DNA of 54,691 nt, taken from the NCBI RefSeq assembly GCF_004569635.1, contig NZ_SPOZ01000019.1, forward strand, positions 1 through 54,691, given 5' to 3'. The position numbers and the translations under genes are program-made. The notes under the pieces were generated by a model. The model was given only the letters and a program-made list of their open reading frames with translations. It made no database searches and was not told the DNA's origin. Of the stretch, positions 1-8,047 are shown piece after piece; position 1 is the first letter of the stretch; each line of letters begins with the position of its first letter. Source of the DNA: Streptococcus sp. LYSM12. Its GTDB lineage: Bacteria > Bacillota > Bacilli > Lactobacillales > Streptococcaceae.

Positions 1-155
1 AGCAGGGGCATAGAATTTTACCACTTCCTCCGTACTCACCTGAGTACAATCCCATCGAGAAAACATGGGCTCACATCAAAAAACACCTCAGAAAAGTATT
101 GCCAAATGCCCATACTTTCATTGAGGCTCTTTTGGCCTGTTCTTGTTTCAGTTGA
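1..155 (+). mobile_element. IS630-family transposase, C-terminal end (partial)
   Basis: The frame starting at base 3 is open from the window edge to a TGA at 153-155 and encodes about 50 residues. It contains YSPEYNPIEKTW, the C-terminal block of IS630/Tc1-mariner DDE transposases that carries the last acidic catalytic residue (the Glu of PIE). The rest of the gene lies outside the window, so whether the transposase is intact cannot be told. Four bases after the stop begins a sequence matching the ends of the small R1 repeats found elsewhere in the window, which I read as the element's right terminal inverted repeat. The family call is firm; activity is unknown. Confidence 0.85.
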
Positions 156-158
156 TTA

Positions 159-185
159 TAATAAAAGATAAACTAAATGACTATA
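159..185 (+). repeat. Right terminal inverted repeat of the IS630 element (R1-type end)
   Basis: This stretch ends in GACTATA and reads almost identically to the end of the R1 repeats at 7718-7813 and 23861-23952 (TAATAAAAGATAAAC, then an AAATGACTATA-type end). It lies immediately behind the transposase stop codon, where an IS terminus should be. The match suggests R1 repeats are non-autonomous derivatives of, or substrates for, this IS. Confidence 0.7.
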
Positions 186-189
186 AAAC

Positions 190-292
190 AAAAAGGAGCA
201 GCAGTTCATTGCCAACCTTCAACGTCATGATAGCCATTGAAGCAAGCAGCCACTGCGTCAAGGTCATTCGGTTCATAAAGTTAGAAAGCTGG
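190..292 (+). repeat. Intergenic repeat R2
   Basis: This non-coding stretch contains GAGCAGCAGTTCATT, CATGATAGCCATTGAA and CACTGCGTCAA. The same series of blocks recurs at 46375-46490 in this orientation and at 54101-54232 inverted. No protein is encoded. The remaining bases 293-470 show nothing I can identify. Confidence 0.7.
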
Positions 293-470
293 ACTTTGTG
301 CTTAGCCTCAGCTCTCTACTGACAAACATCTAAAAATTGGTGTGAAAGCACACACTTCATTAAACTCTTTAGAAAGTTGCATCTAGGCTATTTCTAATAC
401 TCATTTAAAATCAAAATTAGCATTTCTTACTACTTCCTTAAGTTGTGCGGACGGATACGGAGTTTCATTC

Positions 471-593
471 CTAATTTTCGAGCTAAAGGTTTTGAAAATC
501 CCGTCCTCAGCCACAAGGTATTTATTGCCGAGGATTACCACTACGGCGGAAGTAGCCTTTTAGCTCACTACGTTCGCTTTCCCTTGAAAATTA
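471..593. repeat. MITE-like palindromic element
   Basis: CTAATTTTC (471-479) is mirrored by GAAAATTAG (585-593), and GAGCTAAAGG (480-489) by CCTTTTAGCTC (556-566). The result is a roughly 120-bp unit with nested inverted ends and no reading frame of interest. It lies between the IS630 remnant and the serS terminator. I see no second copy in this window, so calling it mobile is an inference from shape. Confidence 0.5.
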
Positions 594-658
594 GTTTAAA
601 AATTCTCTATTTTTGAAATTAGTTAAGTATAAGAGTTTTTTTATTCTGAGTGGATTAG

Positions 659-709
659 AAAAAGGTTGGAGAAAATTGTCCAAAATGGACTTTTTCTTCA
701 ACCTTTTTT
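659..709 (-). terminator. serS terminator (recurrent hairpin)
   Basis: AAAAAGGTTG at the left pairs with CAACCTTTTTT at the right, with inner pairing of TGTCC with GGAC. The hairpin starts nine bases past the serS stop codon and reads into a U-run on the minus strand. A near copy of the same sequence follows trmB at 17768-17811. Confidence 0.8.
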
Positions 710-717
710 GGTCTTGA

Positions 718-2004
718 TTAACGGGATGATGTCGGTGCAATGACTTCAGCCCCGCCCATATATGGACGAAGGACTTCTGGGATAGTGACAGAACCGTCTT
801 CATTTTGATAGTTTTCAAGGATAGCGGCTACTGTACGTCCTATGGCAAGTCCTGATCCATTCAAGGTATGGAGGAGTTTCACCTTACCGTCTGCTTCATC
901 GCGGTAGCGGATTTGGGCACGGCGTGCTTGGAAGTCTTCTGTATTAGAACAACTAGAGATTTCACGATAGCTATTTTGGGCAGGAATCCAGACTTCTAAA
1001 TCGTAGGTTTTGGCCGCAGAGAAGCCCATGTCGCCTGTACAAAGAGCAAGAACACGATAAGGAAGTCCCAATTTTTGAAGAATGTTTTCCGCATTAGCTG
1101 TCATCTTCTCTAATTCTTCGTAAGATTTTTCTGGTTTGGCAAATTTGACCATTTCAACCTTGTGGAATTGGTGCAAGCGAATTAACCCCCGGGTATCACG
1201 ACCAGCAGATCCAGCTTCTGAACGGAAAGAGGGACTGAGGGCTGTAAAGTAGATTGGCAAGTCTTTACCGTCTAAAATCTCGTCGCGGTAGTAGTTGGTG
1301 AGGGGGACTTCAGCTGTTGGAATGAGAACAAAGTTTGTACCAGCTATCTCAAAAGTATCTTCCTTGAACTTTGGATATTGCCCTGTTCCAAACATGGATT
1401 CATGGTTGACCATGTAAGGAGTGATGACTTCTTGATAGCCCTCTGCGATATGTTCATCTAGCATAAAGTTGTAGAGGGCACGTTCCAAGCGAGCACCGAG
1501 ATTTTTGTAGAAAAGGAAGCGAGCACCAGTTACTTTTGCCCCGCGTTCCCAGTCGAGAATCCCTAAATCTTCCCCAAGATCCCAGTGGGCTTTTGGCTCA
1601 AAGTCAAAGTCACGCGGTGTACCCCAACGGCGAACTTCTACATTTTCTTCTTCATCTGTACCAACGGGTACGCTATCATGTGGTGTATTTGGCAAGATGA
1701 TAAGAATGGCCTGTAATTTCTCGTCAATAGTAAGGAGTTCAGCGTCCAATTCTTTAATGGTTGCAGAGAGTTCCTGCATGGCAGCAATCTTGTCATCTGC
1801 ATTTTCCTTGTTGCGTTTTGCTTGGGCAATTTCGGCTGAAACGGTGTTGCGTTCTGCTTTTAATTCCTCTACCTTTACCAGAATCTCACGGCGTTTTATA
1901 TCTAATTCTTTGATATTTATAAGGGGTTCGGTAGCTACACCACGGCTTGCAAGTTGCGCTGCAATTTTATCAAAATCTGCTCGAATACGTTTGATATCTA
2001 ACAT
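718..2004 (-). CDS. serS: Seryl-tRNA synthetase
   Basis: Charges tRNA-Ser (and tRNA-Sec where present) with serine in the cytosol, using ATP. The protein has 428 residues, the usual size. Residues about 30-100 form the charged N-terminal coiled-coil arm that grips the tRNA. The class II catalytic domain follows, with TAEVPLTN near 230, motif 2 [14 protein letters not shown] at 260-273 and motif 3 GSGLAIGRT at 383-391. The ATG at 2004 is preceded by AGGAGG. The gene is transcribed alone behind a T-box leader and its own promoter, and is followed by a hairpin terminator. Nothing in the catalytic motifs looks damaged. Confidence 0.98.
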   Translation of the reverse strand: MLDIKRIRADFDKIAAQLASRGVATEPLINIKELDIKRREILVKVEELKAERNTVSAEIAQAKRNKENADDKIAAMQELSATIKELDAELLTIDEKLQAILIILPNTPHDSVPVGTDEEENVEVRRWGTPRDFDFEPKAHWDLGEDLGILDWERGAKVTGARFLFYKNLGARLERALYNFMLDEHIAEGYQEVITPYMVNHESMFGTGQYPKFKEDTFEIAGTNFVLIPTAEVPLTNYYRDEILDGKDLPIYFTALSPSFRSEAGSAGRDTRGLIRLHQFHKVEMVKFAKPEKSYEELEKMTANAENILQKLGLPYRVLALCTGDMGFSAAKTYDLEVWIPAQNSYREISSCSNTEDFQARRAQIRYRDEADGKVKLLHTLNGSGLAIGRTVAAILENYQNEDGSVTIPEVLRPYMGGAEVIAPTSSR

Positions 2005-2011
2005 ACTTTCC

Positions 2012-2192
2012 TCCTATAAAAAACGCACCCATGAATCTGTTGGAGTGACAAGAGCCACGGTTCCATCCAACTTCACATGAGTGCACTTAGTTCTGTATAA
2101 AAATGTGATAAACGGTAGAATTTCATACCATTTGCCTACCTGCTCGCAACGACCGCAGACTCTCTGAAAGACGCTTGATATTACTTATCCGT
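2012..2192 (-). promoter_or_regulatory. T-box leader of serS
   Basis: The minus-strand leader has the hallmarks of a tRNA-sensing T-box. The core TGGAACCGTGG lies at 2055-2065. A Stem I region has an AGTA element and a distal AGAGAG segment. A long terminator helix (2018-2085) ends in a U-run just before the serS Shine-Dalgarno. GTTGGA (2066-2071) and TCCAAC (2039-2044) on the minus strand lie in the switching region. A UCU serine triplet (2117-2119) sits where the specifier would be expected, though I could not fold Stem I rigorously. Uncharged tRNA-Ser is expected to stabilise the antiterminator and raise serS expression. Confidence 0.9.
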
Positions 2193-2199
2193 TGCGACT

Positions 2200-2228
2200 A
2201 TTATACTCGATTTTTTATTTTTTTGCAA
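2200..2228 (-). promoter_or_regulatory. serS promoter
   Basis: On the minus strand, TTGCAA (2223-2228) and a perfect TATAAT (2200-2205) are separated by 17 bp. Transcription would start near 2193, at the first base of the T-box leader. The promoter overlaps the last codons of the DUF956 gene. Confidence 0.85.
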
Positions 2229-2586
2229 ATAGATTTTTGAAAAATTGACCGATTGTTTGTAATAATGTCGGTAATTTTACGACTTTTTGATTGCCGAGAT
2301 GTTCTCTGGCTTCTTTTAAAATCTTCCCGGAATCCTTGGAAGCAAAGAGGAATTTTCCGCTGTCTGTAAAGACTTGGAAATGCCGACTGATATGGTTGCC
2401 AGAAACATTGGCACCAATCTTTTGAACATTCTCCCAAGGAATTTGAATGTAATCTTCGACATTGGCATCTGCATAAAATTCCAAAGCCTTGTCACCAATG
2501 AGAAACTTTCCGACCTTGCCTCCCATTCCTAAGTAAGAAACCCCGCTTGTTTGTAAATCAACGGTTTTATTTTGTGATTGTACCAT
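2215..2586 (-). CDS. DUF956 family protein
   Basis: A 123-residue soluble protein of the DUF956 family, typically found beside mannose-family PTS operons in lactic acid bacteria and streptococci. The family has no established biochemical role; its location suggests a link with mannose PTS function or regulation. It begins MVQSQNKTV, has the glycine-rich GMGGKVGKFLIGDKA near residues 20-34 and ends in a basic helix. It lies downstream of manLMN on the same strand, but a terminator at 2928-2953 and a repeat-filled gap intervene, so it is probably transcribed separately or by readthrough. Its 3' end contains the serS promoter. Confidence 0.85.
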   Translation of the reverse strand: MVQSQNKTVDLQTSGVSYLGMGGKVGKFLIGDKALEFYADANVEDYIQIPWENVQKIGANVSGNHISRHFQVFTDSGKFLFASKDSGKILKEAREHLGNQKVVKLPTLLQTIGQFFKNLFAKK

Positions 2587-2613
2587 AGCCTATCCTTTAC
2601 TGTTGTTCTCCTT

Positions 2614-2880
2614 ATACTCGTCAAACATCCGCTTTTCGGCTATGATAGTTTTCCTATGTCGTTCCTCGTCTTGCCTAGCTCTCTATAGTGATGTCTGCGA
2701 TGCGTTATCTAGTACTAAATTGAACCTGAAAGACTATCATAGCTTATCTTGCGGAACTGTTGAGAAAAGTAACTGTTTTCTTGTCTATTTTGAAATAGTT
2801 AGTGACTATTTCAACTATCTACGGCTCCGTTGTCTCCTTTTCATCAATCTGCTAACAATGAAGAGGTTGATGTGAATGAA
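2614..2880. repeat. Repeat cluster: R4-type end, R1 copy and hairpin segment
   Basis: The 527-bp gap between the DUF956 gene and manN is mostly repeat. ATACTCGTCAAA at 2614 resembles the end of the BOX-like R4 repeat. An R1-like unit runs from CTATGATAG (2640) to CTATCATAG (2742). From about 2758 comes TTGAGAAAAGTAACT plus the hairpin GAAATAGTT/ACTATTTC (2792-2812), the same segment found inside the long R1 copies at 37663-37821 and 46199-46354. A 90-codon frame here is a by-product of the repeats. Confidence 0.65.
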
Positions 2881-2927
2881 CGGTCTTCGAAATGAAGTAG
2901 CACACGGGTAGAGTCTTATTCTATCAT

Positions 2928-2953
2928 AAAAAGAAGGTCGAAACCTTCTTTTT
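2928..2953 (-). terminator. man operon terminator
   Basis: AAAAAGAAGGT and ACCTTCTTTTT form a perfect stem around a CGAA loop, with a U-run on either strand. It lies 160 bp beyond the manN stop and is the likely end of the manLMN transcript. Confidence 0.8.
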
Positions 2954-3113
2954 GAGAATATGTATTCACAAGTGACTTACTTTGATTTAGGACATCGCTT
3001 TTCGATACTTATGAGCACTTTTTTAAAGCATGGGTTGGTTACTTTTAAAAAACGAACGATGAGTAGCGGAAAATCAGACTTGAATCAAAGTGTTGAACTG
3101 TAGATACAGATTC

Positions 3114-4025
3114 TTACATGATACCTGCTACACGAGCAAGGATGCCCACGATAAAGAGTCCAATGATGATGGTAATTGGAGAAACTTTTTTCTTCAACAA
3201 CCACATACATAAGAAGGTAAGGAGCAGGTTCATAAGACCTGGGATTAAGCCGTTCAAGTTATCTTGGAAAGTTGTGATTTTAGTAGGAGTTTGTGAAAGT
3301 CCTTGTCCAACTTGTTCAAAAGCTTGACGGATGCCCTCGCTACCGTTTGCTAGTTTATCCCAGTGGATGTAAGCCTCTTTTGCAAGGGGTACTTCTGATA
3401 CGTTGAACGTAAAGTTGATGGATACCCAACGTTGTGCCAAGACAGCAAGGATGAACATACCAAGGATAGAAGCACCTTTAGTGATGTCTTGGAGGATACC
3501 ACCTGACATGTCTTTTGTAATTTCAGAACCAGCCTTGTAGCCAATTTCTTGTGTGTACCATAAGAATGCCATACGGATAAGGTTCCATGCTACGAAGAAG
3601 ATGATTGGACCAAGGATATTTCCTGAAAGGGCAAGTGAAGCTCCAAGAGAACCAAGAATTGGACGAACAGTAAACCAGAAGACAGGATCACCGATACCAG
3701 CAAGAGGCCCCATCATACCGATTTTTACCCCTTGGATAGCTGCGTCATCGATTTCTGCGCCATTTGCACGCTCTTCTTCAAGGGCAAGTGTTACCCCAAG
3801 GATAGGAGCAGCCACGTATGGGTGTGTATTAAAGAATTCCATGTGGCGTTTTAGAGCTGCTGCTTGGTCTTCTTTTTTGGTATAGAGTTTTTTAAGAGCA
3901 GGTACTAACGAGTAGGCCCAACCCAAGTTTTGCATACGCTCGTAGTTCCAAGAAGCTTGAAGGAATTGAGAACGCCACCATACTTTTTTACGGTCGTTTA
4001 CGGAAAGTTGTAGTTTTTCTGACAT
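3114..4025 (-). CDS. manN: PTS mannose-family transporter subunit IID
   Basis: Membrane subunit IID of a mannose-class phosphotransferase system, which with IIC carries hexose across the membrane while IIAB phosphorylates it. The protein has 303 residues, the expected size. The N-terminus (DRKKVWWRSQFLQASWNYER) and the FNTHPYVAAPILGVTLALEEE block near residue 70 are typical of IID, and the C-terminus (PITIIIGLFIVGILARVAGIM) is a membrane anchor. It is the last gene of manLMN, 15 bp after manM, and is followed by a terminator. Such ManLMN systems usually move glucose, mannose and glucosamine; specificity cannot be read from sequence alone. Confidence 0.95.
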   Translation of the reverse strand: MSEKLQLSVNDRKKVWWRSQFLQASWNYERMQNLGWAYSLVPALKKLYTKKEDQAAALKRHMEFFNTHPYVAAPILGVTLALEEERANGAEIDDAAIQGVKIGMMGPLAGIGDPVFWFTVRPILGSLGASLALSGNILGPIIFFVAWNLIRMAFLWYTQEIGYKAGSEITKDMSGGILQDITKGASILGMFILAVLAQRWVSINFTFNVSEVPLAKEAYIHWDKLANGSEGIRQAFEQVGQGLSQTPTKITTFQDNLNGLIPGLMNLLLTFLCMWLLKKKVSPITIIIGLFIVGILARVAGIM

Positions 4026-4040
4026 TGTAAATCTCCCTTC

Positions 4041-4841
4041 TTAGTAGTCTTCTAGGATATCGCCGATTGGGTCATTAGAGGTAGCACCTCCGCCACCATT
4101 TCCACCTGTTTTTGAAAGGTGAAGATAGATAAGGGCGATTGAAACACCAAGGGCACCAAATCCAATCAAGGTAATTTGTGTTACGGCAGCAAGTACGAAA
4201 CCAATCGCAAAAAATGGCCATACTTCGCGTGTTGCCATCATATTGATAACCATGGCAAAACCAACGGCAACAACCATTCCACCACCGACTTGCATACCAC
4301 CTTTGAGCCATTCAGGCATGAGTTCAAGCATTGCTTGTACAGACTCAGCAGGAATTGCAAGAAGAAGGGCAGCAGGGACAGCGATACGAAGTCCTTGAAG
4401 AGAAAGAGCGATTAAGTGGTAGCGCTCAAGAGCAGCGAAATTGCCTTTCTCAGCGGCAGCATCAGCCCCGTGTACAAGAGCGACAGAAGCTGTACGAACA
4501 AGCATTGTAAGGAAAAGTCCAGCAATCGCTAGAGGAATAGCAATCCCTTGAGCGACACTGATTGCAGCTGGTGAGAAGTCACCACCTTTAATCAAGATGA
4601 TAGCCGCAGCAACAGAAGCAAGAGCAGCATCTGGTGCAACAGCAGCTCCGATGTTCGCCCAACCAAGAGCGAGTAATTGAAGCGTACCACCTAGCATAAC
4701 GCCAGCAGTAAGGTTACCTGTTACAAGACCGATGAGAGTACATGCAACAATTGGTTGGTGAAATTGGAATTGGTCGAGAATTCCTTCCATACCAGCAAGG
4801 AATGCGACTAAAACGACCAAAATCATTGAAATGAATGACAT
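4041..4841 (-). CDS. manM: PTS mannose/fructose/sorbose-family subunit IIC
   Basis: Integral membrane subunit IIC, which with IID forms the sugar channel. The start at 4841 gives 266 residues beginning MSFISMILVVLVAFLAGMEG and places AAAGGA at the right distance upstream. A longer frame reaching 4952 adds a hydrophilic tail with no homology and is rejected. The glycine- and alanine-rich hydrophobic helices (ACTLIGLVTGNLTAGVMLGG, ALGWANIGAAVAPDAALASV) are characteristic. It lies between manL (185 bp upstream) and manN (15 bp downstream). Confidence 0.95.
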   Translation of the reverse strand: MSFISMILVVLVAFLAGMEGILDQFQFHQPIVACTLIGLVTGNLTAGVMLGGTLQLLALGWANIGAAVAPDAALASVAAAIILIKGGDFSPAAISVAQGIAIPLAIAGLFLTMLVRTASVALVHGADAAAEKGNFAALERYHLIALSLQGLRIAVPAALLLAIPAESVQAMLELMPEWLKGGMQVGGGMVVAVGFAMVINMMATREVWPFFAIGFVLAAVTQITLIGFGALGVSIALIYLHLSKTGGNGGGGATSNDPIGDILEDY

Positions 4842-5026
4842 GATAGATCCTTTCTTTTTATAACTATACGATAGAGTAGAGATAGAAACGATTGTTTCTA
4901 CTTCTTTGTGTATGTGGATTGATTTGTTCTTGCAACCAGAGGAGGCTTTCAAGTTGTGATAGGCAACAGCTCGTATGTTTCATCTGATTTGTAGCAATCA
5001 ATCGTATCACTGTTCTGATTTAGAAA

Positions 5027-6019
5027 TTAGTGAGGCACATTTGCTTTGTTGATTAAGTCAAACAAGTCTTTCTTCGCGTCATTTGGTACTTTACGAACGT
5101 CAAATTCAACACCTAAGTCGCGCAATTTTTCAAAGGTTGCGACATCTTCTTTGTCCATAGAAAGTACGTTGTTGATCATGGTTTTACCAGTTGAGTGAGC
5201 CATTGATCCAACATTCAGGGTCGTGATTGGCACACCACCTTCAATTGCACGAAGTGCATCTTGAGGTGTTTCAAACAAGATAAGAGCATGTGTATTTCCA
5301 AAGCGAGGATCTTTTGCAACATCAATCAATTTCTGAATTGGTACGACATTTGCTTTCACGTTTCCTGGTGCAGCCTGCTTGATCAATTCCTTACGAAGCG
5401 CATCAGCAGCTACTGAGTCAGATGCAACGATGATACGGTCTGCTTTTGAGTCTGGTGTCCAAGCGGTTGCGACTTGACCGTGTAAGAGACGCGTGTCAAT
5501 ACGAGCAAGGTTGATTTTTAATTTCCCATCTCCGATGACCGTTCCCTCAGGAATAGCAGCTTGAGCTTTCTCAGCTTGTGGTGCAACAGCTGTTTCTTCC
5601 ACAGGGTTCAATTCTTCTGGAAGGGCTTTGATTCCGTCTTTTGATTCTTTGATGATGTTGGCAGCAACAGCAGCAACGCCTGCATTTGCATCCATCATTC
5701 GTTCAGTGTAGGCTTGAATTAACATTGGCAAGTTCAAACCAGTAATGATAGCGAATGTACGGTCTGGGTTTTCTCCCATTATGCGACTTGCTTGGTTGAA
5801 TGGTGAACCGCTCCACAAGTCAGCTAGAATTAAGATCTCGTCATCCGCATCAAAAGTTGCCACAGCATTGTTGAATTTGGCGTATAAATCATCTGGCCCC
5901 TCGCTTGGCATAAAAGTTACAACTTGAACTTTTTCTTGTTCGCCAAAAATCATTGAACCAGATTGATGAATACCAGCGGCAAATTCACCATGGCTTGCAA
6001 TAATGATTCCGATACTCAT
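5027..6019 (-). CDS. manL: PTS mannose-family subunit IIAB
   Basis: Cytosolic phosphoryl-transfer subunit that takes phosphate from HPr and passes it to incoming sugar. The protein has 330 residues. The IIA domain (about 1-130) carries His10 in IIASHGEFA, and an Ala/Pro/Glu-rich linker lies at about 135-160. The IIB domain (about 165-330) carries His180 in [15 protein letters not shown]. Both phosphorylation sites are intact. It is the first gene of manLMN and has a strong promoter overlapped by a cre site, so CcpA control is expected. In streptococci this IIAB also influences carbon catabolite control; that role is known of the family, not shown here. Confidence 0.96.
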   Translation of the reverse strand: MSIGIIIASHGEFAAGIHQSGSMIFGEQEKVQVVTFMPSEGPDDLYAKFNNAVATFDADDEILILADLWSGSPFNQASRIMGENPDRTFAIITGLNLPMLIQAYTERMMDANAGVAAVAANIIKESKDGIKALPEELNPVEETAVAPQAEKAQAAIPEGTVIGDGKLKINLARIDTRLLHGQVATAWTPDSKADRIIVASDSVAADALRKELIKQAAPGNVKANVVPIQKLIDVAKDPRFGNTHALILFETPQDALRAIEGGVPITTLNVGSMAHSTGKTMINNVLSMDKEDVATFEKLRDLGVEFDVRKVPNDAKKDLFDLINKANVPH

Positions 6020-6165
6020 TATGTTTCCTCCTAAAAATTTTGATAGCCAGCAAAATGGCTCTCTCTTTGTAGTGCCTGCCTATCTAGATACTAACTCTCA
6101 GTTTGTTTGTCTGGCTAAAGTTCTCCATGTTGCTGTCTATTGAGACAACATTTTAGAACTGTTTT

Positions 6166-6195
6166 ATTATAAAACGTTTTCAAGTTTTCTGTCAA
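6166..6195 (-). promoter_or_regulatory. manLMN promoter with overlapping cre site
   Basis: On the minus strand, a perfect TTGACA (6190-6195) and a perfect TATAAT (6166-6171) are 18 bp apart. Within them, TTGAAAACGTTTTAT (6169-6183) matches the CcpA operator consensus WTGNAANCGNWNNCW at all but one fixed position. Binding there would block RNA polymerase, implying glucose repression. The leader to manL is about 140 nt. The stretch 6196-6400 upstream holds no feature I recognise. Confidence 0.8.
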
Positions 6196-6400
6196 GTAAA
6201 TATATGCTGTCTATGAGTAAATTTTGTGGAAAAGTTTCTGAAATTGGTCTATACATTTGCATCATAATTTACAAAAATGTCCGATAAATAAAGAATTTTT
6301 CTACCCCTCACTATTCGAAAATAAAGATGATAGAAAAATGTATCGTCCGATTGCGTTGAGCCATAAAAACAGCTTCCTCCCAAAGCAGAAGTTACACAGT

Positions 6401-7216
6401 CTAGTCTAAAAATAGCTTTTGAAGCTCTTTTGCTACTCCGTCTTCCTCATTGGTATAGTCTGTCAGACAGTCAGCGTAGGGGAGGAGAGTATCACTGGCA
6501 TTTTTCATGGCATATCCCTTACTTGCTAGAGAGAGCATTTGGATGTCATTGTGCTCATCACCAAAGGCAATTAGGTCTGTGGCTTCCATACGGTAGTGGT
6601 CCAGCAAATAAGTGAGGGCAGAAGCCTTGGTCACACCTTTGGCACAGGTTTCAAGGATATTGAGTGGTCCTCCCCAGGTGTTGATTTCCAGTTCACCATT
6701 GAAATACCGATTGATATCGTCTGCTAGGGCGTATTTGTCATGTGCGCGTGTCTGCATCAAAATGGAGTGTGGATCTGATGTAATCCGTTCAGGCTTCATC
6801 AAGGTGTCAGGAGTGATTTGCTCAACACCTAAGAGGGCAGGGCTAAAGTTTTCCAAATAATTTTGGGTGATGAAAAACTTATTTTTATATTCTCCTGCAA
6901 TAAAGTCTGCTTCAAATCGTTCTTCTTCTTTTAGAAAGTCCATTAAATACTGCTTATCGATAAGGATGTTTTGTTCCCACTCCCAGTTTTGGTCAGGAAT
7001 ATGGATGAGTGAACCATTGAAGTTAATCATGGGGGTAGAGAGTCCTAGTTCCTTATAATAATTGTAGGCCATGCGGTAGGGTCTACCGGTTGCGATAATG
7101 ATAGTATGGCCAGCTTCTTGAACCTTACGAATCGTTTCAATCGTGTAGGTGCTTAATTGGCTATCTTTGTTTAATAAGGTGCCGTCTAAATCAAGGGCAA
7201 TCATCTTTTTCGTCAT
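6401..7216 (-). CDS. Cof-type HAD-superfamily phosphatase
   Basis: Predicted cytosolic sugar- or nucleotide-phosphate hydrolase of the Cof/YidA type in the HAD superfamily. The start at 7216 gives 271 residues beginning MTKKMIALDLDGTLL, with the nucleophile Asp9 and general-acid Asp11 of DxDGT. AGGAG lies at good spacing upstream. The upstream 19-codon extension is not needed. Motif II (IIIATGRP) lies near residue 40, and the C-terminal motif IV is LIAFGDEHNDIQML. It has its own promoter and lies upstream of manLMN, separated by 381 bp. A role in clearing phosphosugars would fit the neighbourhood but is an inference. Confidence 0.9.
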   Translation of the reverse strand: MTKKMIALDLDGTLLNKDSQLSTYTIETIRKVQEAGHTIIIATGRPYRMAYNYYKELGLSTPMINFNGSLIHIPDQNWEWEQNILIDKQYLMDFLKEEERFEADFIAGEYKNKFFITQNYLENFSPALLGVEQITPDTLMKPERITSDPHSILMQTRAHDKYALADDINRYFNGELEINTWGGPLNILETCAKGVTKASALTYLLDHYRMEATDLIAFGDEHNDIQMLSLASKGYAMKNASDTLLPYADCLTDYTNEEDGVAKELQKLFLD

Positions 7217-7238
7217 ACGTGCTTCACTCCTTTTTTCG

Positions 7239-7283
7239 TAAACGCATACGTTTAAGTATAGCAGAATCAGCAAGGTTTCGCAA
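7239..7283 (-). promoter_or_regulatory. Promoter and palindromic operator of the HAD gene
   Basis: On the minus strand, TTGCGA (7278-7283) and TATACT (7255-7260) are 17 bp apart. Directly downstream, at the expected transcription start, lies TAAACGCATACGTTTA (7239-7254), with six-base arms mirrored around CATA. Its position suits a repressor operator. The regulator is unknown. Confidence 0.65.
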
Positions 7284-7299
7284 AGTGTAGTTAGAATAG

Positions 7300-7717
7300 G
7301 TTGGCTGTGTTTTTATTGTAAGAATGTGAGGTAGCATTTGTTATCCTAGGGTTGGTTCGACTCGATTGAGTTGAAAAATGTCAGATGAGGGAACTGCATT
7401 TTTCTAATGTGTCATCTACCGTGTGTAGCCATTCATATTTTCCAAACGCCTTGACTCTGAGGAAAAGCGCTTCATCTCGTTATATTTTAGAGCTTGACAG
7501 AGTCCTTACCTGACTTGTAAAATAGTGGTAAATCAGTCTTTAAGTTAGAGGATGAGATTGGGCAGAAATTCTTGAAATAACCAACAGGCTTGCCAGCGAG
7601 TGAGTTAAGTGATGGATTGTCAGTCTTTTCTGCTAAGAGTAGTCACTATCATCTGGTTATAAAATAGAGATTTTCCTCAATCTCTTTATGTTCAATCTCC
7701 TACAGTTTTCTATTATA
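7300..7717. other. Intergenic stretch without recognisable gene
   Basis: The region has stop codons in all frames and no convincing RNA gene. The only structure I can point to is a small hairpin, AGAGATT/AATCTCT (7666-7685). Confidence 0.5.
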
Positions 7718-7813
7718 TATAGTCTTTTAGCATGAGGCAACGAGCTGCAGGCTGTACCTAGAGTAGGTCAAAGCGAGTGAACGAAGTCATAAAAGATAGA
7801 CGAAATGACTATA
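7718..7813 (-). repeat. R1 repeat (RUP-like MITE)
   Basis: The unit has TATAGTC and GACTATA ends. Its interior GGCAACGAGCTGCAGGCTGTAC is the reverse complement of the block seen in the forward copies at 13469 and 46562. It is about 96 bp with no coding capacity. Confidence 0.8.
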
Positions 7814-8047
7814 TGAAAGTCAGTGCTGAGCCTAGATACTAGGGAGCAAGGGACTGTGTAGACTTGCATCTAGAAGTAATAGAGGAAGATGATTAAGGCG
7901 TCGACATCGCAGTTGGGTTCTCTCTTTTTTCTTGTTTTTGCACCAGGCTAAGATAGTCAAGTCAAGAAATGGAGATTGAATGGAGAGTGTCTGAAATTTG
8001 TGGTACAATACAATAGCTTGTTAACAATTTAGTAAGGGGAGTATGGA

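Noticed and set aside
1697..2080. 127-codon plus-strand frame over the 5' part of serS and its leader
   Set aside because: It is antisense to serS and the T-box, has no ribosome site, and its composition mirrors the serS codons.
2603..2875. 90-codon plus-strand frame in the DUF956-manN gap
   Set aside because: It runs through the R4/R1 repeat pieces and the hairpin segment; a repeat by-product.
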